From QHXM01 sp032160165 (GTDB taxonomy: Bacteria > Acidobacteriota > Blastocatellia > Pyrinomonadales > Pyrinomonadaceae): a stretch of DNA of 64,000 nt. The position numbers and the translations under genes were made by a program. Location of the stretch: contig JAVHWA010000006.1 in assembly GCA_032160165.1 (NCBI GenBank), positions 1 to 64,000 of the forward strand, in the 5' to 3' direction. This document shows positions 1 to 7,630 of the stretch, piece after piece (positions within the stretch are counted from its first letter, which is position 1; each line of letters starts with the position of its first letter). Under the pieces are notes generated by a model. The model had not been told where the DNA came from. It did no database searches and saw nothing but the letters and a program-made list of their open reading frames with translations.

Positions 1-476
1 GCACCGTAGAGCAAAACATTCAAATGGGTCTGCGACATGTCAGAAGCGAAGCGGACCGCAATCGAGAACTGCAGGAGTTGCTGGCTCTGATCGGACTGAA
101 TGGGTTTGCCAATCACTACCCGCATCAGCTTTCCGGAGGAATGCGTCAGCGTGTTGAATTGGCGCGCTCGTTGGCAGGAGACTCGGACACGCTCCTGTTG
201 GACGAGCCGTTTTCCGCGCTCGATTACCTGACGCGTCTACGGCTTCGCCGCGAGCTGGCACGAATGCTGAAAGAGCGTCCGCGAACCGTCGTCCTGGTGA
301 CTCACGATATTGAGGAAGCCGCGCAGTTGGCAGACCGAGTGGTGGTGCTTTCAGAGCGTCCGGCGCGCATTCGCTGCGAACTCACGCTTAATCTCGAGCG
401 TCCGCGCGACCCCACCAATCCGCGGGTCGTCGAGGCGATGCATCAAATTTTGACAGTGCTCGGATTGGAAGAGTAG
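1..476 (+). CDS. ABC transporter ATP-binding protein, 5' end missing (nitrate/sulfonate/taurine importer type)
   Basis: The reading frame is open from the first bases, so the start and Walker A motif lie outside the window. What remains has the signature LSGGMRQRVELARSL, the Walker B stretch LLLDEPFSALD and the switch histidine in VLVTHDIEEAAQLADRV. The short C-terminus and the 'TVEQNIQMGL' lead-in resemble the SsuB/TauB/NrtD group that energises import of nitrate, sulfonates or similar small anions at the inner membrane. The substrate cannot be told from this fragment, and the permease and binding protein, if linked, are upstream. No overlap with the next gene, about 100 bp downstream. Confidence 0.85.
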   Translation, partial: TVEQNIQMGLRHVRSEADRNRELQELLALIGLNGFANHYPHQLSGGMRQRVELARSLAGDSDTLLLDEPFSALDYLTRLRLRRELARMLKERPRTVVLVTHDIEEAAQLADRVVVLSERPARIRCELTLNLERPRDPTNPRVVEAMHQILTVLGLEE

Positions 477-576
477 ACTGCAACTCCAGGTCTTTCGAGC
501 TTTAATATCCAACGTCCGCTCAGATCCCCGGCTTTGTGGTCCAGATCCAAATTCAATCTTCGGGAGAGAAAAGTCG

Positions 577-1197
577 ATGAGTAAGATTCGTCGAATCGTA
601 GTTTTGACAGCGTCACTCATGATGCTGACGACAATTGTCGCCGCCCAAAGACCGGGCGCTCGAACGCGCGATTATTTTCCGCTTCGCGTTGGGAATTTTT
701 GGAAGTATCGGCACAACGAAGGCATCGAGTTCTCATACAAAGTCGTGGAAGCCGGCAAGCAGGCTGACGGGACGACACTTTATCAAGTGCAGAAGTCGCA
801 AACGGTCAACCTTAATTCGTGGTACACCAATGCGAACGGATGGGTAATCTTGCGAAAGGATGCCTATCCGGATCACGAAGGACTGGAAATGACCTACAAG
901 CCGCCGAAGCAAATTTTGAAGAACCCGCTTAATCCGGGCGCGACCTGGACATGGAGCGGCAAGAGCGTCACGTTGGGCGACAGCACCGAGTCGAGTACCG
1001 TAATCGGTTCCGAGCGAGTCGCGGTTCCCGCCGGCAAGTTTCGAGCTATGAAGGTTGTGAGTACCATCCGTGATGGCGAGTCAGCCAAAACGGTAACGAA
1101 CTGGTATGTCGATGGCGTCGGTCTGGTCAAGTGCTGGACCGAAGCGGGACCGTTCAAGTACGGATGGGAACTTATTGAATACAATATCGCAAAGTGA
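577..1197 (+). CDS. Secreted protein of unknown function
   Basis: A 206-residue protein with a clear signal peptide: basic start MSKIRR, a hydrophobic run, then cleavage near VAAQRPG. The mature part starts DYFPLRVGNFWKYRH and is predicted by eye to be mostly beta strand; a similar 'YFPLxxGNxW' opening is frequent in acidobacterial secreted proteins of unknown role. The ATG follows a GGGAGAG ribosome-binding stretch about 9 bases upstream. It stands alone between the ABC fragment and a convergent pilin gene. No catalytic motif was recognised. Confidence 0.7.
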   Translation: MSKIRRIVVLTASLMMLTTIVAAQRPGARTRDYFPLRVGNFWKYRHNEGIEFSYKVVEAGKQADGTTLYQVQKSQTVNLNSWYTNANGWVILRKDAYPDHEGLEMTYKPPKQILKNPLNPGATWTWSGKSVTLGDSTESSTVIGSERVAVPAGKFRAMKVVSTIRDGESAKTVTNWYVDGVGLVKCWTEAGPFKYGWELIEYNIAK

Positions 1198-1513
1198 ATT
1201 CAATGCAGACCGCGCCCAAGGTTGCCGTTCGGCCTACAGCTTTATAGATGGAGATCATGACAACCTGACTCGCGCTTCTCTGAACTGACAGCGACGATTG
1301 AGCGAATCGAGTATGCTGATGGTTCGGTTTGGCGTCGCGGTCGCTAGGACCTCCTGACGATTTGGATTAACGCCACTCCAACCGAGTTTCCTCTACCAAA
1401 CTGCGCGGGTCTTCCCACACAACTGTCCGACGAGAAGCCGAACGCAACAAAGGGCCGCAGTGAAAGTTAACTGCGGCCCTTTGATTTCTAATGTGAGGTT
1501 TTTGAGGAAAGCG
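1198..1513. other. Intergenic region between convergent genes
   Basis: No convincing coding frame. The only structure seen is the perfect hairpin at 1448-1483, listed separately. The rest shows no repeat or recognisable RNA. Confidence 0.5.
1448..1483 (-). terminator. Perfect 13-bp hairpin downstream of the pilin gene
   Basis: CAAAGGGCCGCAG (1448-1460) pairs perfectly with CTGCGGCCCTTTG (1471-1483) across a 10-base loop. It lies about 30 bp past the pilin stop codon on the minus strand and can end transcription from either side, since the gene at 577 is convergent. The U-tract on the minus strand is short (TTTGTTG), so the call rests mainly on stem strength and position. Confidence 0.65.
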
Positions 1514-2002
1514 TTAGTTGCCCAAGGGTGACATTGCGACTACAGCAGCTCTGGTCGCGACGGCTGCCGTGCCGACCGCGCCGCGCATGACACCGTCTTC
1601 AGTGATACCGAAGACGCGCGTGCCGGACTGCGATGCACCTGAGTCAACCTGCGGATCTGCCTGAATGGCAAACTGCGCTTGAACTCCAAGTGAGGGGACG
1701 ATAACTTCAGGGAGAGTGAAGTTGTAACCGCTCTTGATGCCGCTTGCCAGAACGCCGTCGATCAATGACTGGCCGCTTAGAGCAGCGAGGTTTGAAGCGA
1801 AAGCGCCGTTGCCGGTGGTGGACTGATAAGTCACCTGTGCGCCGTGAAGTGTGCGCAGGCTGGATTGAGCCGAGCCTTCGTTAGCAGCGCGGCGTGAAGC
1901 GAGCAGGTTTGGAATAGCGATGGCGGCGATAATGCCGATGATCGCAACAACGATCAAAAGCTCTATAAGCGAGAAGCCCTTCTGGCCTTTTTTCTGTTGC
2001 AC
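1514..2002 (-). CDS. Type IV pilin-like prepilin
   Basis: A 162-residue class III signal protein: short basic leader MQQKKGQKG, then the prepilin peptidase site G|FSLIELLIVVAIIGIIA with glutamate at mature position 5, and a long hydrophobic N-terminal helix. The globular part is about 120 residues. Such proteins form the shaft of type IV pili or are pseudopilins of type II secretion; a gene standing alone fits a PilA-like major or minor pilin but does not decide between them. The start is GTG (2000-2002), preceded by AAGGAG at 2015-2020; this is the only well placed start with the expected leader length. Confidence 0.85.
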   Translation of the reverse strand: MQQKKGQKGFSLIELLIVVAIIGIIAAIAIPNLLASRRAANEGSAQSSLRTLHGAQVTYQSTTGNGAFASNLAALSGQSLIDGVLASGIKSGYNFTLPEVIVPSLGVQAQFAIQADPQVDSGASQSGTRVFGITEDGVMRGAVGTAAVATRAAVVAMSPLGN

Positions 2003-2371
2003 TTTTTTTATGTACTCCTTACGGGTATTCGTGAGAATGAAATTGTGAACAAACTTCTGGCGAGTGCAGTCTTCGACTTAAACTTTCATCACACCCAGGC
2101 GCGAAGTCCTGACCATTCTTCAGCAAGCGGTGTACCGGAAGCCCTGTAATCGCCCGCTCGAGAGAATCACCAATGAAACTGAGTTTATGACTTGAGATGG
2201 ATTGGTAAGGAGTCGTAGGCCGGCCCTAGTCTGACAGCTTGAGGTCATCGCCGAGTGACAGTTCGTGGCATACCAACACCAGCACTCGGTCTCCGATGGC
2301 GTCAAAGGGTTGAAGGGGGTGCGCGCAAGGGCGGGAACTAGCAGGCTTTCGGTAATGCTCCGTTAGTGGAT
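2003..2371. other. Intergenic region upstream of the pilin gene
   Basis: Holds the pilin ribosome-binding site (AAGGAG, minus strand, 2015-2020). I looked for a sigma-54 type TGGCAC-N5-TTGC promoter and did not find a good one. No other gene or repeat seen. Confidence 0.4.
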
Positions 2372-2599
2372 ATGAGTAAAAAGAATGCCACCCGCGCCCT
2401 TGTGCTGCTCACCATCGTAATAAATCTCGGCGTGTGGCTTATGGGCACTTATGGTCTAGAGGTTCGCGTTGGCTCTCATGTGTTCGGTCGTTATATAGGC
2501 ATTAACGACAAAGAAACGTGGAGTTCTCTTCTAGGCTGGGTTCTTGTAGCCGGTGGCACAATCACCCTAATTGTTATCATGTATCGTAAGCGCTCTTGA
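2372..2599 (+). CDS. Small two-helix membrane protein, unknown function
   Basis: About 75 residues with two likely membrane helices (ALVLLTIVINLGVWLMG and LLGWVLVAGGTITLIVIMY) joined by a polar loop, and a basic end (YRKRS) suggesting both termini inside. The ATG at 2372 is used in preference to a GTG two codons earlier; neither has a good ribosome-binding site. Codon use is less GC-rich than in the neighbours. It may be a real small protein or chance; no family was recognised. Confidence 0.4.
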   Translation: MSKKNATRALVLLTIVINLGVWLMGTYGLEVRVGSHVFGRYIGINDKETWSSLLGWVLVAGGTITLIVIMYRKRS

Positions 2600-2674
2600 T
2601 CAGCAACGCAGATTACCCAACTACCTTCGGAACCACCCACACGCTAACGGAGCACTACCAGACTTTCTCGATTC

Positions 2675-2702
2675 TTGACAATTTGCTTTTCTCACTTATA
2701 GT
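2675..2702 (+). promoter_or_regulatory. Sigma-70 type promoter of the TPR/FG-GAP gene
   Basis: A perfect -35 box TTGACA (2675-2680), 16-base spacer and -10 box TATAGT (2697-2702). Transcription would start near 2709, which places a 60-base leader before the ATG at 2769 and argues against an earlier start codon at 2706. Confidence 0.6.
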
Positions 2703-2768
2703 CACTTGACGTCTTCCCGGTTCAGTCTGCGAATAATCTGTACACAAACACGCATCCATGTCTTCGTC

Positions 2769-5700
2769 ATGAAAATCGTCTGGCGTCTCGCGTTATCTGC
2801 ATCCATCTTCTCAATCCTCGCAGCGACAGCCCTCAATAGCCTGACGCCAGGTTCGGCTGCTGTGCAGACAGTCACCAGCAAGCGAGAGGACGCATATCGC
2901 GCCAACAACCTTGGCGTAGCTCTCCTCGAACAATACAAATACAAGGAGGGTGCCGAAAGCTTCTCGCGGGCGCTCCAGCTTGATCCCAAGGTGCAAATCG
3001 CGCGGATAAATCTGAGTATTGCGCTCTTCAACGTTCCTGATCTTCCCGGCGCGCAACGCGAAGCGGAGAAAGCGATCGCCGAGAGTTCAAAGTACCCGCA
3101 CCCTTACTACATTCTCGGGCTCCTAGCTAAATCGCAAAATCGCGTCGACGACGCAATCCGGGCGTTTCAGCATGTACTGCAACTTGACCCGCGCGACGTG
3201 GGAGCAAATGTCCAACTGGGTCAGCTCTACGCCGGCGCTCGCAACTATACGGATGCCATCAAGGCTTTTCGCGTGGCGGTTGAAGTCGACCCTTACAATG
3301 TGACCGCGCTTTACAATCTTGGGCTGGCGCTCACGCGCAGCAATCAACGCACTGAGGGGCAGCAGGCGATTCAGAAGTTTCAGGAGCTTCGCCAGCGGGG
3401 AACCGGCACTACTATCGGACAAAACTACCTGGAGCAGGGCCGCTATGCGGAGGCGATTGCTTCAACCGGCGCCGAGCCGGAATTGATTGATCGAGCGGTT
3501 CCCGCCGTCACCTTCACCGAGGCGCCGTCCGTCCTGCCCTCGAAGAAGGTTCCCCGAACATCGGTCTTTCCCTCGCCGCTTGGTCAAACGTTTAAGGCCG
3601 CGGACCTTGCCCAGGCGGAAACGAATGAAGACCTGGTCGCGGGACTGGGTGGGTTTGCGACTCTGGTGGACTATGACGGTGATGGCGACCTCGACTTGTT
3701 TCGAGGGAGCGGCGCCGAACTCAGCTTATATCGAAACGACGCGGGCCGTTTAGTAGAAGTGACATCTGAATCGGGAGCGCTAACAACGAAGCTCAAAGGC
3801 ATTGCGGCCGGAGGAGTGGCTGGTGACTATGATAACGACGGTAAACCCGATCTATTCGTCGTGCATGAACGAGGAGCGGCGCTTTATCACAACGATGGCA
3901 ACGGAAAATTCTCGGATACTACGCTCGCCTCCGGCATACCGGCTTATCCTTATCTCTCGGCGGCGATCGCGTTTGCCGACGTAGATCATGACGGCGATCT
4001 GGATATTTTCGTTGCCGGACTTGCCGACCTGGCGAAATCTGCGAAGGCCGGAGGGACGGCGATGCTGCGTTTCCCCGACGACTTCGCGAGTGCGCCAAAC
4101 ATGTTGCTGAGGAATGACGGCAACGCGAAATTCACCGACATCACAGCATCAGCAAAATTAGCCGCTGCGGGCGGACATGCGATCGCAGTCGTTCCCACCG
4201 ACTTTGACAATCATCGCGACATCGATTTGCTCGTCGTCAACTACGACCGCGCCCCCGATCTCTATAGCAATCAGCGAGACGGATCGTTTCGCAAAGTCGA
4301 CCGAGAGGTAGGGCTTGAAGGCGCGGCCCATTGCACATCCGTGGCAGCGGGCGACGTCAATAAAGATGGCTTCACCGATTTCTTTTTTGCCAGCGACGAA
4401 GGGCCCGGCAGCTTCGCCATGAGCGATGGACAGGGAAAATATAAGAGCGAGCCCGCGCCCGCGGGTTCGGGGACTGCCACCGGTACTCAGTTTTTGGACT
4501 ACGACAACGATGGCCTGCTCGATTGCGTGATGATGACCAGCAGCGGACTTCGCGTCTGGCGCAACCTGGGTGACGACTGGATGAACACATCCGCGCGCGC
4601 GGTCGCGCCAGAGTTTGGCTCGTCGTCCGCTGATCGCGTCGTTTCGCTCAATCGAGTTTTTGCGTCGGGCGATCTGGATAATGACGGCGACACAGACCTG
4701 CTTCTCGCCTCGGCTATGGGAGACATGAGGCTTGCCCGAAATGATGGCGGAAACAGCAATCACAGCTTGCGCGTCAACCTGCTGGGAAGAGTAAGTAACC
4801 GCAGCGGAATCGGAGCGAAGATAGAAGTGCGGGCTGGAAGCCTGGGACAAAAGCTCGAATCTTATTCCGCCAGTCCGGCGCCTGCGCCGTTCGACATTCT
4901 TTTCGGTTTGGGCAACCGCCCCACAGCAGATGCCGTGCGCGTACTCTGGCCGGCAGGAATCGTTCAAGCTGAACTGGAATCTCCGCGCGCCAGTGATCCC
5001 AGGAAGACGACGGCAACGCTTACCGTTACCGAGTTGGACAAGAAGCCATCATCGTGTCCTTATCTCTACACCTGGAACGGAGAGCGGTTTGAGTTCATCA
5101 CGGATTTTATGGGTGGCGGCGAGATGGGTTACTGGGAAGCGCCGGGCCAGTACAACACGCCGGATCCGGACGAGTACGTGCGCATTCCAGAGTCAAAGTT
5201 GAAGCCGAAGGATGGACGTTACGAGCTGCGCGTCACTAACGAGTTGGAGGAAGTGCTCTACGTTGACCGTCTTCAGCTGATGGCGGTCGATCATCCTCGC
5301 GGGGTTGAGATTTATCCCAATGAAGGTATGACGACACCACCGCGGCCCTTCAAGCTGTACAAAACGAAGAACGCGAAGCCTCCGCTCTCGGCCGTAGACG
5401 ATCGTGGGAACGATGTGCTCTCGCGTATCGCAACGTTGGACCGTTCATATCCGCATGGTTTTCAGCTTGATCCGATCCGCGGCTATGCGGGAGTCCACAC
5501 GTTGACTCTGAAACTCGACGGCGCGAAGGACGGCCGTGCGCTTTTGCTCTTGACCGGTTGGACCGACTACGCTTTTTCGAGCGACAACGTCGCAGCTTCT
5601 CACTCGGGAAAGGAATCGAAGCTTCCCGCTCTTCAGGTCAAAGACAGTGGTGGACGCTGGCGAACGGTCATCGAGGACATTGGCATCCCGGTGGGTCGTC

Positions 5701-6326
5701 CGCAAACTGTGACTGTTGACCTGACCGGCAAATTTCTCTCGACCAGTCGTGAAGTGCGGATTGTAACCAGCCTTAGAATCTACTGGGACCAGATTCTGGT
5801 CGATACTTCGCGCGGAGACGCACCGACCCGAATAACGCGACTCGATCCTGTCACCGCCGATCTGAGGTGGCGAGGCTACTCTCGCGAAGCCGCACCGGAT
5901 GGCCGCGAGCCCTTCGGCTATGACTATCAACAGGTCTCGTACTCATCGCCGTGGAAAGTGTTCCCCGGTCGATATACCCGCTTTGGCGACGTTCGCTCGT
6001 TGTTGCAAGCCACGGACGATATCTTCGTCATCTCGCGCACCGGCGATGAGATCAGCCTTTCATTTGACGCGAACAGCCTGCCTGAGCTTCCCACCGGTTG
6101 GACACGCACGTTTCTGCTCTACTCTGATGGTTTCAGCAAAGAGATGGACATCAACTCCGCGAGTCCCGATCAGGTCACACCGCTTCCATTTCACGGTATG
6201 ACGCGTTACCCGTATAACGCGCCCGAAGCTTATCCAATGACGGCTGCGCGCCGCGCTTACTACGAGAAGTTCAATACGCGCATAGTCAAGGCGCCGGTAC
6301 CGCTACTGGTGACAAGTAACAGGTGA
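2769..6326 (+). CDS. Secreted TPR / FG-GAP / UnbV multidomain protein
   Basis: A protein of about 1185 residues. The ATG at 2769 gives a normal signal peptide (MKIVWRLALSASIFSILAAT). About 180 residues of TPR repeats follow (for example AYRANNLGVALLEQYKY, ARINLSIALFNVPDLPGAQ), then FG-GAP/VCBS calcium-loop repeats (DYDGDGDLDLFRG, DYDNDGKPDLFVV, DVDHDGDLDIFVA, DLDNDGDTDLLLA), which form a beta-propeller, then an ASPIC/UnbV segment (NRSGIGAKIEV ... ILFGLGN ... VRVLWPAG). The last 400 or so residues, from CPYLYTWNGERFEFITD on, match nothing I can name. Expected to be periplasmic or exported. Related shorter proteins are encoded at 7.5 and 9.9 kb. Function of the family is not established; scaffolding or carbohydrate/protein binding is plausible. 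Confidence 0.8.
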   Translation: MKIVWRLALSASIFSILAATALNSLTPGSAAVQTVTSKREDAYRANNLGVALLEQYKYKEGAESFSRALQLDPKVQIARINLSIALFNVPDLPGAQREAEKAIAESSKYPHPYYILGLLAKSQNRVDDAIRAFQHVLQLDPRDVGANVQLGQLYAGARNYTDAIKAFRVAVEVDPYNVTALYNLGLALTRSNQRTEGQQAIQKFQELRQRGTGTTIGQNYLEQGRYAEAIASTGAEPELIDRAVPAVTFTEAPSVLPSKKVPRTSVFPSPLGQTFKAADLAQAETNEDLVAGLGGFATLVDYDGDGDLDLFRGSGAELSLYRNDAGRLVEVTSESGALTTKLKGIAAGGVAGDYDNDGKPDLFVVHERGAALYHNDGNGKFSDTTLASGIPAYPYLSAAIAFADVDHDGDLDIFVAGLADLAKSAKAGGTAMLRFPDDFASAPNMLLRNDGNAKFTDITASAKLAAAGGHAIAVVPTDFDNHRDIDLLVVNYDRAPDLYSNQRDGSFRKVDREVGLEGAAHCTSVAAGDVNKDGFTDFFFASDEGPGSFAMSDGQGKYKSEPAPAGSGTATGTQFLDYDNDGLLDCVMMTSSGLRVWRNLGDDWMNTSARAVAPEFGSSSADRVVSLNRVFASGDLDNDGDTDLLLASAMGDMRLARNDGGNSNHSLRVNLLGRVSNRSGIGAKIEVRAGSLGQKLESYSASPAPAPFDILFGLGNRPTADAVRVLWPAGIVQAELESPRASDPRKTTATLTVTELDKKPSSCPYLYTWNGERFEFITDFMGGGEMGYWEAPGQYNTPDPDEYVRIPESKLKPKDGRYELRVTNELEEVLYVDRLQLMAVDHPRGVEIYPNEGMTTPPRPFKLYKTKNAKPPLSAVDDRGNDVLSRIATLDRSYPHGFQLDPIRGYAGVHTLTLKLDGAKDGRALLLLTGWTDYAFSSDNVAASHSGKESKLPALQVKDSGGRWRTVIEDIGIPVGRPQTVTVDLTGKFLSTSREVRIVTSLRIYWDQILVDTSRGDAPTRITRLDPVTADLRWRGYSREAAPDGREPFGYDYQQVSYSSPWKVFPGRYTRFGDVRSLLQATDDIFVISRTGDEISLSFDANSLPELPTGWTRTFLLYSDGFSKEMDINSASPDQVTPLPFHGMTRYPYNAPEAYPMTAARRAYYEKFNTRIVKAPVPLLVTSNR

Positions 6327-6334
6327 TGGAATGA

Positions 6335-6410
6335 GTCCAAAGTCCAAAGTCCAAAGTCCAAAGTGACCGTGTGGATGCGGACATTGGACTTTGGACTTTG
6401 GACTTTGGAC
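6335..6410. repeat. Inverted heptamer array, GTCCAAA type
   Basis: Four tandem copies of GTCCAAA (6335-6362) face about four copies of its complement TTTGGAC (6384-6410) across a loop of about 20 bases. The two arms can form a stem of about 26 bp. It begins a few bases after the stop of the FG-GAP gene. The same heptamer recurs at 25.2 and 31 kb. Confidence 0.9.
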
Positions 6411-6442
6411 GGGTACTCAGACCACCATTGGAGATTTTGGCT

Positions 6443-7444
6443 TTGATTAGATATTCAGTCGCCGCTTGCCAGACCGACAATCCAAATCCAATTGAGCGCC
6501 GTCAAATGCGAGCCAACACGGACCGCATATGCTCGATGATCGATTCTGCCGTCGCGGGCGCGGCCCCGTTCTTACCGGTTCGGCTCGTCGTGTTCCCCGA
6601 GTTTGCGCATAGCGCGCCCGTATTTCCCACTGTCGCCGAGTTGATCGAGAAGCTCGCGGTCCGGATTCCAAACGAACACACCGAAAGGCTCGAGGGAAAA
6701 GCGCGCGAGCATGACATCTATATTCAAAGCGGGACGATGCTCGAGGTTGATTCGAAGTGGCCCGGTGTTGTCTTTAATACGACGTGCCTGATCGGGCCGC
6801 AGGGAACTCTTTACAAATACAGGAAGATCAATACCTGGATTCCCTATGAAGTCCATGCCAGCCCGCACGATCTTGACGGCTATGATGAACCTCTTTTCCC
6901 TGTGGCTGACACGCCAATCGGCAAGATTGGGTGTGCCATTTGCTACGACTGGTTGTTTCCCGAAGCCATGAGACAACTCACCGCAAACGGCGCAGAGATC
7001 CTTGTGCGCGTCTCGGCGTATATGGATCCGTGGGGCGCAACTGAACCGATGGATTGGTGGACGATAGTCAATCGCTGCCGCGCGATCGAGAACACGGCAT
7101 ACGTGGTTGCCGCGAACCAGGGAGCGAGCCTCAAGCACTACCCGCCATATTCCTGGCCGGGAGGAAGCCAGGTGGTTGATTACGACGGACGCATTCTGGC
7201 GCAGGCGAGTCCCGGCCCAGGCGAAAGAATCGTAGTCGCACCTGTCGATATCTCGGCACTGCGGCACGAGCGAGCGACGCGTCGCGGGCATCACATGCTG
7301 GCGCATCTGCGTACCGAAGCATATCCGGTCTACGGTGAGCACAGATATCCGCCTCGCCTTAGCGAGGACAACGGGTCCACCGTCCACTCCTATGAGCGCA
7401 ATAATGCATTGATCGACGCGTCTAAGCGCGGGGGTGAGTCTTAA
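6443..7444 (+). CDS. Carbon-nitrogen hydrolase (nitrilase superfamily)
   Basis: About 333 residues with the full catalytic set of the nitrilase superfamily: Glu53 in VVFPEFAHS, Lys128 in YKYRKIN and Cys167 in GCAICYDWLFPE, followed by the conserved AIENTAYVVAANQG. These cytoplasmic enzymes hydrolyse amides or nitriles through a cysteine thioester; the substrate is not evident. A GTG at 6371 would lengthen it, but that start lies inside the heptamer hairpin; TTG at 6443 has GGAG nine bases upstream and gives the normal family start (IRYSVAACQTDN). The 12 or so residues between repeat and start have no family equivalent. Alternative: a member of the aliphatic amidase branch. Confidence 0.85.
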   Translation: MIRYSVAACQTDNPNPIERRQMRANTDRICSMIDSAVAGAAPFLPVRLVVFPEFAHSAPVFPTVAELIEKLAVRIPNEHTERLEGKAREHDIYIQSGTMLEVDSKWPGVVFNTTCLIGPQGTLYKYRKINTWIPYEVHASPHDLDGYDEPLFPVADTPIGKIGCAICYDWLFPEAMRQLTANGAEILVRVSAYMDPWGATEPMDWWTIVNRCRAIENTAYVVAANQGASLKHYPPYSWPGGSQVVDYDGRILAQASPGPGERIVVAPVDISALRHERATRRGHHMLAHLRTEAYPVYGEHRYPPRLSEDNGSTVHSYERNNALIDASKRGGES

Positions 7445-7466
7445 GGCCCAAGAGCGAGTTAGGGAT

Positions 7467-7630
7467 TAACGCAGAGGACGCAAAGGACGGATAGGGCAGA
7501 GGGCAGAGGGTAGTGAGGTATTCGATATTGCGGTCTTCAGTTCTCAAACTCGGCCCGGGCTTCAAGTCAAGAGCGGGGGATTTCAGGGTTCATTCTTCTT
7601 CTCAGCGACCCTCTGCGTACTCAGCGTTGA
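7467..7630. repeat. Degenerate inverted arrays upstream of an FG-GAP gene
   Basis: The left side holds a 9-bp period array (ACGCAGAGG, ACGCAAAGG, ACGG; 7467-7490) and a 7-bp period array (GGGCAGA, GGGCAGA, GGGTAGT; 7494-7514). The right side, 7601-7630, reads CTCAGCGACCCTCTGCGTAC then TCAGCGTTGA, which is largely the complement of the left 9-mers. The arms are about 100 bp apart. The right arm lies inside the reading frame of the next gene if its GTG start is used. Confidence 0.7.

Noticed and set aside
2003..2371. Sigma-54 promoter for the pilin gene
   Set aside because: Only a poor match with wrong spacing (GCAAGCGGTGTACC on the plus strand) was found.
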